Below are positions 1 through 9,781 of a stretch of DNA of 64,000 nt, in pieces. This stretch comes from Lichenicoccus sp965277665. GTDB taxonomy: Bacteria > Pseudomonadota > Alphaproteobacteria > Acetobacterales > Acetobacteraceae. The stretch spans positions 1,860,001-1,924,000 of the forward strand of contig NZ_OZ255835.1 in NCBI RefSeq assembly GCF_965277665.1, in the 5' to 3' direction. The first letter of the stretch is position 1; the number at the start of each line of letters is the position of its first letter. Below the pieces are notes generated by a model. The model had not been told where the DNA came from. It made no database searches and saw only the letters and a list, made by a program, of their open reading frames with translations. Both the position numbers and the translations under genes were made by a program.

Positions 1-1179
1 CTCGACCGCAGCGTCAACCCGGACTGGTTCCTGCGCACCGGGCTCTCCATCATGGTGCTGCCGGAGCATGTCTATCGTGGCATGACGCTGGAGCAGATGC
101 GCATGCGGCAGACCGATCCCGACCTGTTCCGGGTCTCGGACGGCCCGTTCATGCTCGACGATTTCGTCGTCGGCCGGCATCTGACGCTGGTGCGCAACCC
201 GCTCTATGGCGGCACGAAGCCTGCGATACACAGGCTGGTGGTGGATTTCCTCGAGGGAGGCTCGCCGCTGCAGGCACTGCGTGCCGGCGAGATCGATGCC
301 GCCGACATCCCGTTCCGGCTCTGGGACCTCGCCCGCGCGCTGCCCGGCTTTGCCACGACGAGGCTCGACGGCCCGTTCGGCTACATGGTGCTCTACCTGA
401 ACATGCACAGCGCGACCGCGCCCTCCCTGCGCGACGTGCGGGTGCGCCGGGCGATCGCGCTTGCCATCGACCAGGCCGAGATGATCGCGCTCGCCTGGCA
501 CGGGCAGGCCGGCGAGGTGCATGGGCCGGTGCCGCCGGCGATGACCGGCTTCGTCTCACAGGCTGCACGCGAGGGCTATCCGTCGCTGCGGCATGATCCC
601 GCACAGGCCCGCGCCCTGCTCGACGAGGCCGGCTGGCGACCGGGACCGGACGGCATACGCACCAGGAACGGCCGGGCGCTGCGCTTCTCGATCGGCGTTT
701 CGGCGGGCGTCGTCGACCGCCTGGTCGAGCTGCAGGTGGCGCAGCGCAACCTCGCCGCGGTCGGTATTGCCGTCGACCTGCACGGACTTGAATTCAACGA
801 CCTGATCGCGACGATGAGGGGCAACGGCCATGACTGGGAGGGCAACATGATCGGCCAGACCATCGAGGGGTACCCGGACGGCCAGCAATTCTTCTCCGCC
901 GACGGCGCCTCGAACTACGGACACTACGAGGATGCGAAGATGGATGCGCTGAACCGCGCCGTGGTGAGCGACGCCGGGGCCCAGGCCTTGCAGGCGGCGC
1001 AGGACTACACCGCCGGCCAGCAGCCGGTGATCTTCCTGCCGGACGGCGCGATCTCGCTGCTGGCGCGCCCGGAGGTGCACGGCCTGCGCGAGATGGAGAG
1101 CCCGCTCGGCTCGTGGTCGCCGGAATTGCTGTCTCTGTCCGGCGACATGGCATGCAATGCGGAGCGTGCAGCCCGGTGA
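1..1179 (+). CDS. Peptide ABC transporter substrate-binding protein (family 5), 5' truncated
   Basis: The reading frame is open from base 1, so the N-terminus and signal peptide lie outside the window; 392 residues remain. The protein resembles the C-terminal two thirds of family 5 (SBP_bac_5) extracytoplasmic binding proteins such as DppA/OppA. The stretch VRRAIALAIDQAEMIALAW around 450-500 is a typical family segment, followed by a region where the peptide is pictured as LLDEAGWRPGPDG. It should bind di- or oligopeptides, or a related ligand, in the periplasm and deliver them to the permeases encoded just downstream (22-base gap). Substrate cannot be told from sequence. ATG codons near base 52 are internal to the gene. 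Confidence 0.9.
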   Translation, partial: LDRSVNPDWFLRTGLSIMVLPEHVYRGMTLEQMRMRQTDPDLFRVSDGPFMLDDFVVGRHLTLVRNPLYGGTKPAIHRLVVDFLEGGSPLQALRAGEIDAADIPFRLWDLARALPGFATTRLDGPFGYMVLYLNMHSATAPSLRDVRVRRAIALAIDQAEMIALAWHGQAGEVHGPVPPAMTGFVSQAAREGYPSLRHDPAQARALLDEAGWRPGPDGIRTRNGRALRFSIGVSAGVVDRLVELQVAQRNLAAVGIAVDLHGLEFNDLIATMRGNGHDWEGNMIGQTIEGYPDGQQFFSADGASNYGHYEDAKMDALNRAVVSDAGAQALQAAQDYTAGQQPVIFLPDGAISLLARPEVHGLREMESPLGSWSPELLSLSGDMACNAERAAR

Positions 1180-1200
1180 AACATCGATGATGCGCATCCA

Positions 1201-2163
1201 ATGACCCGCATAGTCTGGGGCATCGGCCGCAAGCTGGGCAGCGCCGCGCTGTCGCTCGCCATCCTGATCACGCTGACCTTCGTGCTGGTGCACATCGCCC
1301 CTGGCAGCCCAGTGTACCAGATCCTCGGCCCCAAGGCCTCGCCCGCCTCGATCCGCGAGCTCAACCACGCGCTCGGTCTCGACCTGCCGTTCTGGCAGCA
1401 ATATTTCCGCTGGTGGATCGACCTCGCGCATGGCCAGCTGGGCACGTCCTATGCGGTGGAACGCCCGGTCGGCAGCCTGATCGTCAGCTACGAGCTCAAC
1501 ACGCTCTCGCTGCAGGTCGTGTCCCTGGTCGGCAGCCTGCTGATCGCCTTGGCACTCGGGCTGGCGCATGGCGTGTACTATGACCGAACGCCGGGCCGGG
1601 TCATCGGCGGCCTGGAGCTGGCGCTGTACGCGATGCCGTCGTTCTTCAGCGGCACCCTGCTGATCCTGTTCTTCTCGATGCAGCTCGGCTGGTTTCCCGC
1701 AGGCGGCCTGGAGAACCTTCGCCTCGCGCACCAGACCGTCGCGTCGAACGCACTGCACATGGCGCTGCCGGCCGTCACCATCGTCCTGCTGACGGTCCCG
1801 GTGCTGTCGCGCTACTTCGCGCAGTCGGTGCACGAGGAGCTCGGCCGCGACTATGTACGCTCGGCCGCCGCCCGAGGCGCGTCGCCGTCGCGTATCCTGG
1901 TGCACCACGTCATCCGCAACGCGATGCGCCCGCTGGTCACCGTGCTCGGGCTTTCCCTGCCCTCGATCTTCGCCGGCGGCGTGGTGGTGGAGACGGTGTT
2001 CTCCTATCCGGGCCTGGGCTGGCTGCTCTGGCGTTCGGCGCTGGCGCAGGACTACCCGGTGCTCATCGGCATCGTGCTGGTGATCGGCATCCTGACCGTG
2101 CTGGGCAACCTGCTCGCAGACATCGCCAACACGCTGCTCGATCCGAGGACAGGCTATGCTTGA
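1201..2163 (+). CDS. Peptide ABC transporter permease, DppB/OppB type
   Basis: A 320-residue inner-membrane permease with about six hydrophobic segments. The BPD-transporter cytoplasmic loop (EAA-like) is visible near residues 214-246, with the pattern RDYVRSAAARGASPSRIL followed by RNAMRP. It forms half of the membrane channel for the peptide importer. Its last bases overlap the start of the next permease by 8 bp, indicating translational coupling. Length and order (binding protein, B-type, C-type, ATPase) match dpp/opp operons. Confidence 0.93.
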   Translation: MTRIVWGIGRKLGSAALSLAILITLTFVLVHIAPGSPVYQILGPKASPASIRELNHALGLDLPFWQQYFRWWIDLAHGQLGTSYAVERPVGSLIVSYELNTLSLQVVSLVGSLLIALALGLAHGVYYDRTPGRVIGGLELALYAMPSFFSGTLLILFFSMQLGWFPAGGLENLRLAHQTVASNALHMALPAVTIVLLTVPVLSRYFAQSVHEELGRDYVRSAAARGASPSRILVHHVIRNAMRPLVTVLGLSLPSIFAGGVVVETVFSYPGLGWLLWRSALAQDYPVLIGIVLVIGILTVLGNLLADIANTLLDPRTGYA

Positions 2164-3049
2164 GGTCCCTGGGCTTGACGCCACCCAACCATCGGTCCCG
2201 GTGCGCCTCGGCGCGTCGTCGATCCTGGCGCGGCTGCTGCGGCTGGACGGCAGCAATGCCACGCTCAATGCCGGGCTGGCGCTGGCGGCGGTGATCCTGC
2301 TGGCCTCGGCGATCGGTCCGGTGCTGTACGGCCGCGACCCGTTCGCGCTGCACACCGCCAGCGTGCTGGCCGCTCCAAGTGCCACCTACCCCTTCGGCAC
2401 CGACGATCTCGGCCGCAACGCCTTTGCCCGCCTGCTGGTGGCCGGCCGCTCGACGCTCTACGTCGCACTCCCCGCCACCCTGGTCGCCTTCCTTGTCGGC
2501 ACGCTGTACGGCCTGGCCTCCGGGCTCGGCCCGCGCCTGCTCGACCAGGCACTGATGCGGCTGCTCGATGCGGTGCTGGCGCTGCCGGGGCTGGTGGTGC
2601 TGATCTTCTTCGGCGCCATCGTGCCGCTCACCACCGGCAGCCTGATCCTGCTGCTCGGCCTGATCTCGTGGCCGTCGCTGGCGCGCCTGGTGCGCAACGA
2701 GACCCTGGCGCAGCGCGACCGCGACTTCGTGCACGCTTCGCGCCAGCTCGGCGGCGGCCTGGCGCATATCGCCGGCACCCACCTGCTGCGGGTGATGGCG
2801 CCGGTGCTGGTGGTCAACTTCACCTTCCTGGTCGGCGACATGATCTTCGCGCTCTCCGCACTGTCGTTCCTCGGCCTGGGCGTGCAGCCGCCGCATACCA
2901 GCTGGGGCGGCCTGCTGCAGGAAGGCCTAGACCTGGTGGCGCTCGATGCCTGGTGGCTGATCGTGCCGCCCGGCCTGATGATTTTTTCGGCGATGCTGGC
3001 GACTTCGCTGATCGGCCAGGGCCTGCTGGCACGCGGAGGCACGCGATGA
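2156..3049 (+). CDS. Peptide ABC transporter permease, DppC/OppC type
   Basis: A 297-residue second permease subunit. It has the long N-terminal region typical of DppC/OppC before the first membrane span, then a YPFGTDDLGRNAFARLL motif (about residues 79-95) and the EAA-type loop near residues 180-215 (RDRDFVHASRQLGGG). It pairs with the upstream DppB-type permease. The ATG overlaps the upstream gene, and its own TGA overlaps the ATG of the ATPase gene (ATGA), so the operon is tightly coupled. Confidence 0.93.
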   Translation: MLEVPGLDATQPSVPVRLGASSILARLLRLDGSNATLNAGLALAAVILLASAIGPVLYGRDPFALHTASVLAAPSATYPFGTDDLGRNAFARLLVAGRSTLYVALPATLVAFLVGTLYGLASGLGPRLLDQALMRLLDAVLALPGLVVLIFFGAIVPLTTGSLILLLGLISWPSLARLVRNETLAQRDRDFVHASRQLGGGLAHIAGTHLLRVMAPVLVVNFTFLVGDMIFALSALSFLGLGVQPPHTSWGGLLQEGLDLVALDAWWLIVPPGLMIFSAMLATSLIGQGLLARGGTR

Positions 3050-4896
3050 CGGGACCTGGAACAGTGCTGTCGCTGCGGCATCTCGGCGTCGAGCTGGCCA
3101 GCCGCGACGGGCCCCGCCTTGCGTCGAATGTCGCACCGGTGCTGGAGGATCTCGACCTCGAGGTGCGCGAGGGCGAGATGACCGCGCTGGTCGGCGAGAG
3201 CGGCTCGGGCAAGACCATCGCCGCACTCGCGGTGATGCGGCTGCTGCCGCCGGGGGCGCGCATCACCGGCCAGGCGCTCTTCAACGGAGACGACCTGGTA
3301 AAACTCGACGAACAGCAGATGCGCGCGCGCCGCGGCAGCGTCGGCATGGTGTTCCAGAACCCGCTCTCGGCGCTGAACCCGTCGATGACCATCGGGCGGC
3401 AGGTCGCCGAGGGCCACCGGCTGCATACCGGCGCCTCCGCGCGTGCTGCCCGCCGGCATGCGATCGAGCTGCTCGGCGAGGTCGGCATTCCCGATCCGGC
3501 GCGACGCCTCGACGAGTTCCCGCACCAGTTCTCCGGCGGCCAGCGGCAGCGGGTGATGATCGCCGCCGCCCTCGCCTGCAACCCGAAGCTGCTGATCGCC
3601 GACGAGCCGACCACCGGCCTCGATCCGCTGGTGGCGCGCCAGATCCTCGACCTGCTGGCCCGGCTGCAGCGCGACCACCGCATGGGGCTGCTGTTCATCA
3701 CCCACGACCTCTCGCTGGTGGAAAAGCACGCGCAGCGTCTGTGCGTGCTGTATGCCGGACGCAGCGTCGAATGGGGCGAGGCGCCGGCCTTCTTCGCGCA
3801 TCCGCGCCACCCGTACAGCCATGCATTGCTGGCCGCGGTGCCGCGCCTGGGCCAGGCGACCCTGCGCGGCATCGGCGGCACCATGCCGGACCCCGGGCAT
3901 CGCCCGGCCGGTTGCCGCTTCGCGCCGCGCTGTCCGCAGCGGCAGGAGGTGTGCACGCGGGCCTATCCTCCCCCGGTCGGCGACGGACGCACGCAGGCGG
4001 CCTGCCTGTTCCCGCTGGCGGACATCCCGGTGGCCGCCGCGATCGCCGCCTCGCAACCCGCGGCAGCGCCGGTGCCGGGGAGTGCCCTGCTGCAGCTGCA
4101 GTCGGTCACCATCCGCTACGGCGCGCGCGGCGGCCTGCTCGGCGGCCGCAGGACAACGGTGGCGCCGTCGCTGGACTCCGTCAGCCTGGAGCTGGCGCGC
4201 GGCGAGTGCCTGGGCATCGTCGGCGAGAGCGGTTCGGGCAAATCCACGCTGGGCCGCGCCATCCTGCACATGCTGCAGTACGAGGGCCGCATCCTGCTCG
4301 ACGGCCGCGCGCTCGGCGACCTGTCGGCGGGGGATCGCAGGCGCGAGCGGCGGCGGGTGCAGGTGGTGTTCCAGGACCCGCGCGAGAGCCTGAACCCGCG
4401 GCTGCGCGTCGGCGCGATCATCGCCGAGGCGCTCCGGCTCGGCGGCCAGCACGACCATGACAGCCTGCGCCGGCAGACCGCCGCCCTGCTGGAACGGGTC
4501 GGGCTCAATGCGGCGCTGGCGCAGCGACGGCCGAACGCCATCTCCGGCGGCCAGGCGCAGCGGGTCGCGGTGGCACGGGCGCTGGCGGCGCGGCCGGACA
4601 TCATCGTGCTGGACGAGCCGACCTCGGCGCTCGATGTCTCGACCCAGGCGATGCTGCTGAATTTGCTGCGCGACCTCAGCCGCGACGAGCGCCTCGCCTA
4701 CGTGATGATCAGCCACGACATCGCCGCCATCGCCTGGCTCGCCGACCGCATCGCGGTGCTGCGGGCCGGGCGGATCGTCGAACTGGCGCCTACCGAGCAG
4801 CTCGTCAACCGGCCGCGCGACCCGTACAGCGCGTCGCTGGTGGCATCGGCGCCGCGCCTTGCGGGCGGCCCGGTCACGGTGCCGGGAGAGGTCTGA
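3046..4896 (+). CDS. Fused double ATPase of peptide ABC transporter (DppD-DppF in one chain)
   Basis: One 616-residue chain carries two complete ABC ATPase domains, as in YejF/GsiA-type proteins. Domain 1 has Walker A GESGSGKT (about 50-57), signature FSGGQRQR (about 162-169) and Walker B LLIADEPTTGLD. It is followed by the oligopeptide-transporter cysteine segment CRFAPRCPQRQEVC near 290-303. Domain 2 has Walker A GESGSGKS (about 393-400), signature ISGGQAQR and Walker B IIVLDEPTSALD. Both domains look catalytically intact. The ATG at 3046 overlaps the previous stop (ATGA) and is preferred over in-frame codons farther upstream inside the permease gene. It powers import through the two permeases. 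Confidence 0.95.
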   Translation: MTGPGTVLSLRHLGVELASRDGPRLASNVAPVLEDLDLEVREGEMTALVGESGSGKTIAALAVMRLLPPGARITGQALFNGDDLVKLDEQQMRARRGSVGMVFQNPLSALNPSMTIGRQVAEGHRLHTGASARAARRHAIELLGEVGIPDPARRLDEFPHQFSGGQRQRVMIAAALACNPKLLIADEPTTGLDPLVARQILDLLARLQRDHRMGLLFITHDLSLVEKHAQRLCVLYAGRSVEWGEAPAFFAHPRHPYSHALLAAVPRLGQATLRGIGGTMPDPGHRPAGCRFAPRCPQRQEVCTRAYPPPVGDGRTQAACLFPLADIPVAAAIAASQPAAAPVPGSALLQLQSVTIRYGARGGLLGGRRTTVAPSLDSVSLELARGECLGIVGESGSGKSTLGRAILHMLQYEGRILLDGRALGDLSAGDRRRERRRVQVVFQDPRESLNPRLRVGAIIAEALRLGGQHDHDSLRRQTAALLERVGLNAALAQRRPNAISGGQAQRVAVARALAARPDIIVLDEPTSALDVSTQAMLLNLLRDLSRDERLAYVMISHDIAAIAWLADRIAVLRAGRIVELAPTEQLVNRPRDPYSASLVASAPRLAGGPVTVPGEV

Positions 4897-4942
4897 ACCG
4901 GACCCGGGTCCGCCGGTTCAGCCTGCGGGACAGGAGGCGCGC

Positions 4943-5167
4943 ATGACGAGCACACCGAAGCAGGGCGATACCAAGCCTGGTGATAAAGTGAAGTGGAATA
5001 CCGCGCAGGGCGAGACCCACGGCACCGTCGAGAAGACCGTCACCAGCACGACCAAGGTGAAGGGCCATACCGCGAAGGCGACCGAGGAGGACCCGCAGGT
5101 CCTGGTCAAGAGTGCCAAGAGCGGCAAGCAGGCGGTGCACAAGCCCGGGGAACTGAAGCAGGGCTGA
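4943..5167 (+). CDS. DUF2945 (hypervirulence-associated TUDOR-like) small protein
   Basis: A 74-residue lysine- and threonine-rich protein. KPGDKVKWNTAQGETHGTV followed by KVKGHTAKATEEDPQVLVKS matches the DUF2945/HVA1 pattern of a short beta-barrel domain. The start ATG at 4943 follows an AGGAGG-like site (about 4932-4937). Function in bacteria is not established. It lies 46 bp after the ABC ATPase and ends before a hairpin shared with the convergent glutaminase gene. Confidence 0.85.
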   Translation: MTSTPKQGDTKPGDKVKWNTAQGETHGTVEKTVTSTTKVKGHTAKATEEDPQVLVKSAKSGKQAVHKPGELKQG

Positions 5168-5175
5168 AGCGAGGC

Positions 5176-5206
5176 GGCTGCTGCACGCCTGCGACGCGCA
5201 GCAGCC
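5176..5206. terminator. Hairpin between convergent genes
   Basis: GGCTGCTGC and GCAGCAGCC form a 9-bp perfect stem around a 13-base loop, between the stop of the DUF2945 gene and the stop of the minus-strand glutaminase-like gene. There is no clear T-tract on either strand, so intrinsic termination is plausible but unproven. Confidence 0.5.
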
Positions 5207-5213
5207 CCATGTT

Positions 5214-7481
5214 CTACTTGCCGGACTTGAGCGTCAGCGCCAGCGGTGCGAACGCGCCGCCCATCACCGGGCGCGCCTCGAAGCCGGTCCAGGTGGCGGT
5301 CGGGTCGTAGAGATCCGGGAACGCCCGGCCTGCCGTGGTCGTGTTGGCGTAGGTGTACACCGCGTTCACGATATCCGTGGACAAGGTCGCATCACCCAGC
5401 GCCGCCGCAGTCCAGAGCTCCCAGTCCGCCTTGGCGATGTAGTCATAGACGGTGCTCGAGCCGAACTGCAGGATCTGCTCGGGCTGCAGTTCGAGACCCA
5501 ACGGCTTGATCTGCGTCTTGTAGAAGGCGGCCTGTTCCGCAAGCACCGATGGCGGGATCAGGCTCAGCTTGAGCAGCGCGTTCGGGTAGGCGTTGTAGTC
5601 GTCACTCCAGTCGGTGTCGGCTTCGGTGAGCGTGCTCGGGCTGTACGCGTTGGCGGCCTCCTTGTACGTGTGCAGCAGGTGCGCGCCGGTGCTGTTCTGC
5701 GACAACTGCTCCCACGTGCTGATGCCTTCCTCGGCGGCAGTGCGGAAGGTCCTCGCATCCTTGCTCTGGCCCGCCATGGTGGCGATCTGCGAAAACGCAT
5801 CCATGCCCTCGATGCCCTTGAGTGCAAGGTTGACGCTGTGCGCGATCAGGCCGGCGAAGTCGTCGGTCTGGTTCTGGTATTGCGGATCGACCGCGTTCGA
5901 GTAGGTGACCCCCGCGGGGATGGTGTTCAGATACGTCGCCCACTGCTTGAAGATCGCGTAATGCGCATTGGCGTAGGTGGCGGCCTCGGCGGCGGAGACG
6001 TGCTGCATGTAGGCGTCCGCCATGATCAGCATGTTGGCGGTCTCCTCCACCGGCATGTTCTCGCCGCCGCCGTCATTGTGCCCGGTCGCATTCGGATACA
6101 GGGCGCCGAGATCGTGCGGCGAGAACAGCTCCGGCCACTGGCCGGATTCGGAATAATCGATGACCGGTTCGATCAGGTAACGCAGCAGTTCCGGGTTGGT
6201 GTAGAGGAACACCGGGCTTGCCGGAAACAGCACGTCCACCGTCTGGACGTTGTCGCTGCTGCTGATCTCCTCGAGAAACAGGTAAGGGTTGGCAATCGTG
6301 TTGGTGAGTTCGGTCGCCGCGAACGCCTGGCGCAGCGTGACCGCGGCAAGTGCCGCGTATTGCGTCCCGCCCACCGCCGTCGCAGCCGCGGTGAGATTGG
6401 TGTCGAGCGTATCGGCGCGCGTCACCGCGGCTGCGCTGTCATGCGAGGCGAACGCCAGCATCGCCTCGTAGGACGGGAAATATTGCGTCCAGAGCGAGCG
6501 GATCGAGTTGCCGAGATAATTGATCGCCGGATCCCGCTCGCGGCCAAGCAGCAAGGTGAACGGCGATGTCGCGACGCTGCCGACGCTGCCGAGGTTCTTG
6601 GCAAAGGCGAACACCGGATAGTCGTTGTTGATCGCGCGCGGCTGGTTCAGGTCGTTGGTGCCGGCGAGCGTCCCGGTCGCGGCGAACAGCGAGCGCACCA
6701 CGATGTCCTGCCCGCTCTGCACGGTTAGGCCCGCGACCTGCTTGGTGGCCCACAGCGACGTGCCCCAATCGGCGAAGTTGCCGGTCTGGGTTAACACCTG
6801 CGGCGCGGTCGGCTGCGCGGTCCAGGCCGCGAGATTGCCGGTCGCCGCCGTGCCGTCGCTGTCGAGCGGGATCGTCTCGGGTGCCCACGAGACCAGCGCG
6901 CTCTCGTTGCCGTTGGTCCATTCCGCACTGATGTCGAAATAGAGCTTCACCTGGTGGGTGCTGCCGTCGCTGCTCTGCGCGGTGGCGATGATGTCGGACA
7001 GCGGCATGCTGAGCCGCTTCAGGTCGGTCGCCTCGACGGGAGACAGGAAATCGACCGTCAGGTTGACGCCTGCCGCATTGAAGGTGAACACGGACTGCGT
7101 TGCCGTGGTCTTGAGCGAGGTCTGCGCCATCGGCTTGAGCGTCGGCGAGCCGGCCGGCAGCACGGGATCACCGAGGAACAGGTAGGGGTGGCTGTCGATG
7201 TAGGCGATGCCGGTGATCGCCTTCACGGTGCCGTCCCAATGCTGCGGCCAGGTGCCCGGCAGCACACCGCTGCTGTTGTTCAGCCAGACGTTCAGATACG
7301 GCCCACGTGTGATCAGCGGCGCCGCCGGCGGCCGGATCGGCGTGAAGCTGGGGGTCTGGGCGCGTGCGGCCGGCAAGGCGAGCGCGGTGCCGGCCATGAG
7401 TGACAGCGCGAACAACGCAGTGCGCGCGGCGCATGCGCGCTGCGCGGCCAGGGTATGGCCGGTTTCGAAGTGTCTCGACAT
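5214..7481 (-). CDS. Secreted glutaminase A-like protein (DUF4964/DUF5127/DUF4965/DUF1793)
   Basis: A 755-residue exported protein with an N-terminal signal segment (hydrophobic stretch about residues 22-40, likely cleavage after PAARA). It follows the architecture of fungal and bacterial glutaminase A-like proteins: a short N-terminal domain with FTPIRPPAAPLITRGPYLNVW, a beta-rich domain, then an alpha/alpha toroid with SSDNVQTVDVLFPASPVFLY and DWELWTAAAL. The family is linked to L-glutamine hydrolysis, but many members are uncharacterised, so activity is a family-level inference. The gene stands alone; upstream (7482-7658) is an unusually AT-rich stretch likely to hold its promoter. Confidence 0.85.
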   Translation of the reverse strand: MSRHFETGHTLAAQRACAARTALFALSLMAGTALALPAARAQTPSFTPIRPPAAPLITRGPYLNVWLNNSSGVLPGTWPQHWDGTVKAITGIAYIDSHPYLFLGDPVLPAGSPTLKPMAQTSLKTTATQSVFTFNAAGVNLTVDFLSPVEATDLKRLSMPLSDIIATAQSSDGSTHQVKLYFDISAEWTNGNESALVSWAPETIPLDSDGTAATGNLAAWTAQPTAPQVLTQTGNFADWGTSLWATKQVAGLTVQSGQDIVVRSLFAATGTLAGTNDLNQPRAINNDYPVFAFAKNLGSVGSVATSPFTLLLGRERDPAINYLGNSIRSLWTQYFPSYEAMLAFASHDSAAAVTRADTLDTNLTAAATAVGGTQYAALAAVTLRQAFAATELTNTIANPYLFLEEISSSDNVQTVDVLFPASPVFLYTNPELLRYLIEPVIDYSESGQWPELFSPHDLGALYPNATGHNDGGGENMPVEETANMLIMADAYMQHVSAAEAATYANAHYAIFKQWATYLNTIPAGVTYSNAVDPQYQNQTDDFAGLIAHSVNLALKGIEGMDAFSQIATMAGQSKDARTFRTAAEEGISTWEQLSQNSTGAHLLHTYKEAANAYSPSTLTEADTDWSDDYNAYPNALLKLSLIPPSVLAEQAAFYKTQIKPLGLELQPEQILQFGSSTVYDYIAKADWELWTAAALGDATLSTDIVNAVYTYANTTTAGRAFPDLYDPTATWTGFEARPVMGGAFAPLALTLKSGK

Positions 7482-7658
7482 TCAATCCTCCCGATCGCCC
7501 GGTTCGCCGGACGTATTCGGCCGGCTTCGTGCCGGCACTGCACGGACTATGCGCCGCGAATCACGCCGGGCCGGGGAAAAATTGCGTGATAATTATGAAA
7601 TCGCCGGCGACTGAAATAAGAAATCGAAAGCGTGGCGCAGACGTTTCCGATTGTTCCG

Positions 7659-9776
7659 TCACTGCACCAGCCGACGCTGGTTTTCTTTCTGGCTGCGTAA
7701 TCGCATCAGCAGGGCCGGCCCGCTCTCGGCGCGGCAGCACAGGTATCGCGCATTCTCGCCGTCTTGGCGCAACGGCCACGCGATCAGGCCGAGATTGGCG
7801 TACACGTCCAGCAGCTCCGGCCCGACATTGCAGAACGCGACGTCGCGGCCTTCCTGCGAGGCGAGGTCGCGCAGCCGCCAGATTGCCGAAACCTGGTCGG
7901 ACGCCGCACCCACGGGATCGCCGAGCCCCAGCAACAGCGGCAGTTGCCGGTCGATACGCTTGAAGGCGATCAACGCGCGCGCGGTCTCGCTGCCCACCGC
8001 ACCGTCCGGGGATAACGGTCCGGGCACGCCGTCGGGGTAGCGCTCGCGCAGCTCGTCGGTCCACGGGATGATCGCGATCCGTCCCGGCAGGATCAGCCGC
8101 CACAGGGTCAGCAGCATCAGCAGCACCGCGCAGCCCAGCGCCAGCCGGGTGCGGTTCGAGGCGTCGTCGCCGATCACCACCGCCCACCAGCTGTTGGCGT
8201 CGATCGCGCGCAGGTTCGGCTCCAGCCGGCCCAGGGTCAGCACGCAGCCGACCAGCAGCAGCAGCGGCAGCGCGGTGCCTGGGGCGAACGGTTCACTCAG
8301 CACGCGGGCATGCCGATAGTACGAGTGGCGGAACGGTGCCAGCACCAGCGCCGTCAGCACCAGCGCGCCCGGCACCAGCGGCATCGTGCCGCGCAGGAAG
8401 GTCAGGCCGGCGCCCACGCAGAGCAGCGCGATGGTGGTGCCCCAGGCCAGGGTCACGCGGTTGGACAGGCCGATCGCCAGTGCCATCAACCCCGCCCCGA
8501 TCAGCGACGGGACGTAGTCGCGGGCCATCGCGGTGACCCAGGCGAAGCCGGTCGGCTGCTCGAACAGACCGGTCGCGGGCGGGATGAAGGCGTCGAGGTC
8601 GGAGGCGGGATCGAGCACGCCGAGGGCCAGCAGCATGGCGCCACAGAGCGAGACCGCGCCCACCGCCACGATCACCGAGAAATCCGCCTCGCTCTGCCGC
8701 AGCGACAAGGCGGGCCGGACCGCCCCGGAGGGCCGGATCGCGGCGGCGTATCGTGCGTCCGCCGGACGGCGCGCCTGCACGATCGCCCGGCCACGCAGCA
8801 GCATCTCGTGGCCGGCGAACAGGATGCCGGCGATGAACAGCGGCACGATGTAGTAGAAGATGCGAAACACGAACACCATGCCGAGGATCTGCGGCGCCGG
8901 CAGCCAGTGCGACAGGCCGAGCAGCATGGCGCCGTCGAACACCCCGAGGCCGCCGGGCACGCTGGCCACCAGGCCTGCGGTGTAGGCGGCGATGTAGATC
9001 GCAAGGAAGGTCGCGTAGCCGAGCCCCTCGGTGGGCGGCAGCAGGGTGTAGGCGATGGCGGCGGTCGCGGCCACGTCCAGGGTTGCGACCACGACCTGGC
9101 CGACCGCCATGCGCAGCCCGGGCAGTTCGACGCGCACGCGCCGGAACGCGAGCACCCTCGGCCGGCACGACAGCAGCACGTAGGCCAGCACCACGCCCCA
9201 GCCGGCGAGGCCGGCCGCGCGCAGCAGCAGGTGCGGTGCAAGCGCGCCCAGGATCGGCAGCGAGCCGGGCTCGATCAGCAAGACGCCGCCGATCAGCGCG
9301 CAGGCGCCGAGCACGAAGGTGACCGAGCAGAAGGCGATGATCTGCGCGATCTCCGCGGGTGCGAGCCCCCAGTTGCCATACAGCCTGAAGCGCACCGCGG
9401 CCCCCGACAGCGCCGAGAAGCCGAGATTGTGCGACAGTACGTAGGAACAGAACGAGGCGAAGAAGGTGCGCCGGAACGCAAGCGGATGGCCGACATGGAT
9501 CGCCGCCAGCCGGTCGTAGAACGACAGCACGAAGTAGGCGACCAGGGTGCATCCGGCCGACGCCAGCAGCGCCGGGGTGGGGATCGCGGTGAGCCCGGCG
9601 CGGACCTGGCCGAAGCTGAGATGGCGGAACTCGCGCTGCACGACGAACACCGCGCCCGCCAGCAGCAGCAGTCCCAGAAGGTGCGGCAGGTGTCGGCCGA
9701 GGCGCCGCACCAAGGTTGGCGGCGCGCAACGCCTGCTGTCCGGGTTCGGCTCTCGGGACGGCGGCAGCGGATGCAT
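7659..9776 (-). CDS. mprF: MprF-like lysyl-phosphatidylglycerol flippase, synthase domain truncated
   Basis: A 705-residue multispanning membrane protein that matches MprF from its N-terminal flippase half (FASFCSYVLSHNLGFSALSG, SVPGGLGVFDGAMLLGL) into the start of the C-terminal DUF2156 synthase domain (RQLPLLLGLGDPVG, VGPELLDVYANLGL). It stops about 90 residues into that domain, whereas family members are usually about 850 residues. The last 30 residues (from about RYLCCRAESG) do not look like the family and no continuation was found downstream. The aminoacyl-transfer half is therefore probably missing, leaving a flippase-like protein. The ATG sits 5 bp after the lysS stop, so the two are co-transcribed. 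Confidence 0.85.
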   Translation of the reverse strand: MHPLPPSREPNPDSRRCAPPTLVRRLGRHLPHLLGLLLLAGAVFVVQREFRHLSFGQVRAGLTAIPTPALLASAGCTLVAYFVLSFYDRLAAIHVGHPLAFRRTFFASFCSYVLSHNLGFSALSGAAVRFRLYGNWGLAPAEIAQIIAFCSVTFVLGACALIGGVLLIEPGSLPILGALAPHLLLRAAGLAGWGVVLAYVLLSCRPRVLAFRRVRVELPGLRMAVGQVVVATLDVAATAAIAYTLLPPTEGLGYATFLAIYIAAYTAGLVASVPGGLGVFDGAMLLGLSHWLPAPQILGMVFVFRIFYYIVPLFIAGILFAGHEMLLRGRAIVQARRPADARYAAAIRPSGAVRPALSLRQSEADFSVIVAVGAVSLCGAMLLALGVLDPASDLDAFIPPATGLFEQPTGFAWVTAMARDYVPSLIGAGLMALAIGLSNRVTLAWGTTIALLCVGAGLTFLRGTMPLVPGALVLTALVLAPFRHSYYRHARVLSEPFAPGTALPLLLLVGCVLTLGRLEPNLRAIDANSWWAVVIGDDASNRTRLALGCAVLLMLLTLWRLILPGRIAIIPWTDELRERYPDGVPGPLSPDGAVGSETARALIAFKRIDRQLPLLLGLGDPVGAASDQVSAIWRLRDLASQEGRDVAFCNVGPELLDVYANLGLIAWPLRQDGENARYLCCRAESGPALLMRLRSQKENQRRLVQ

Positions 9777-9781
9777 CCGGC

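Noticed and set aside
556..2385. Long minus-strand open frame over the ABC transporter genes
   Set aside because: Opposite strand of well-supported permease genes, His/Gln/Arg-rich composition typical of shadow frames.
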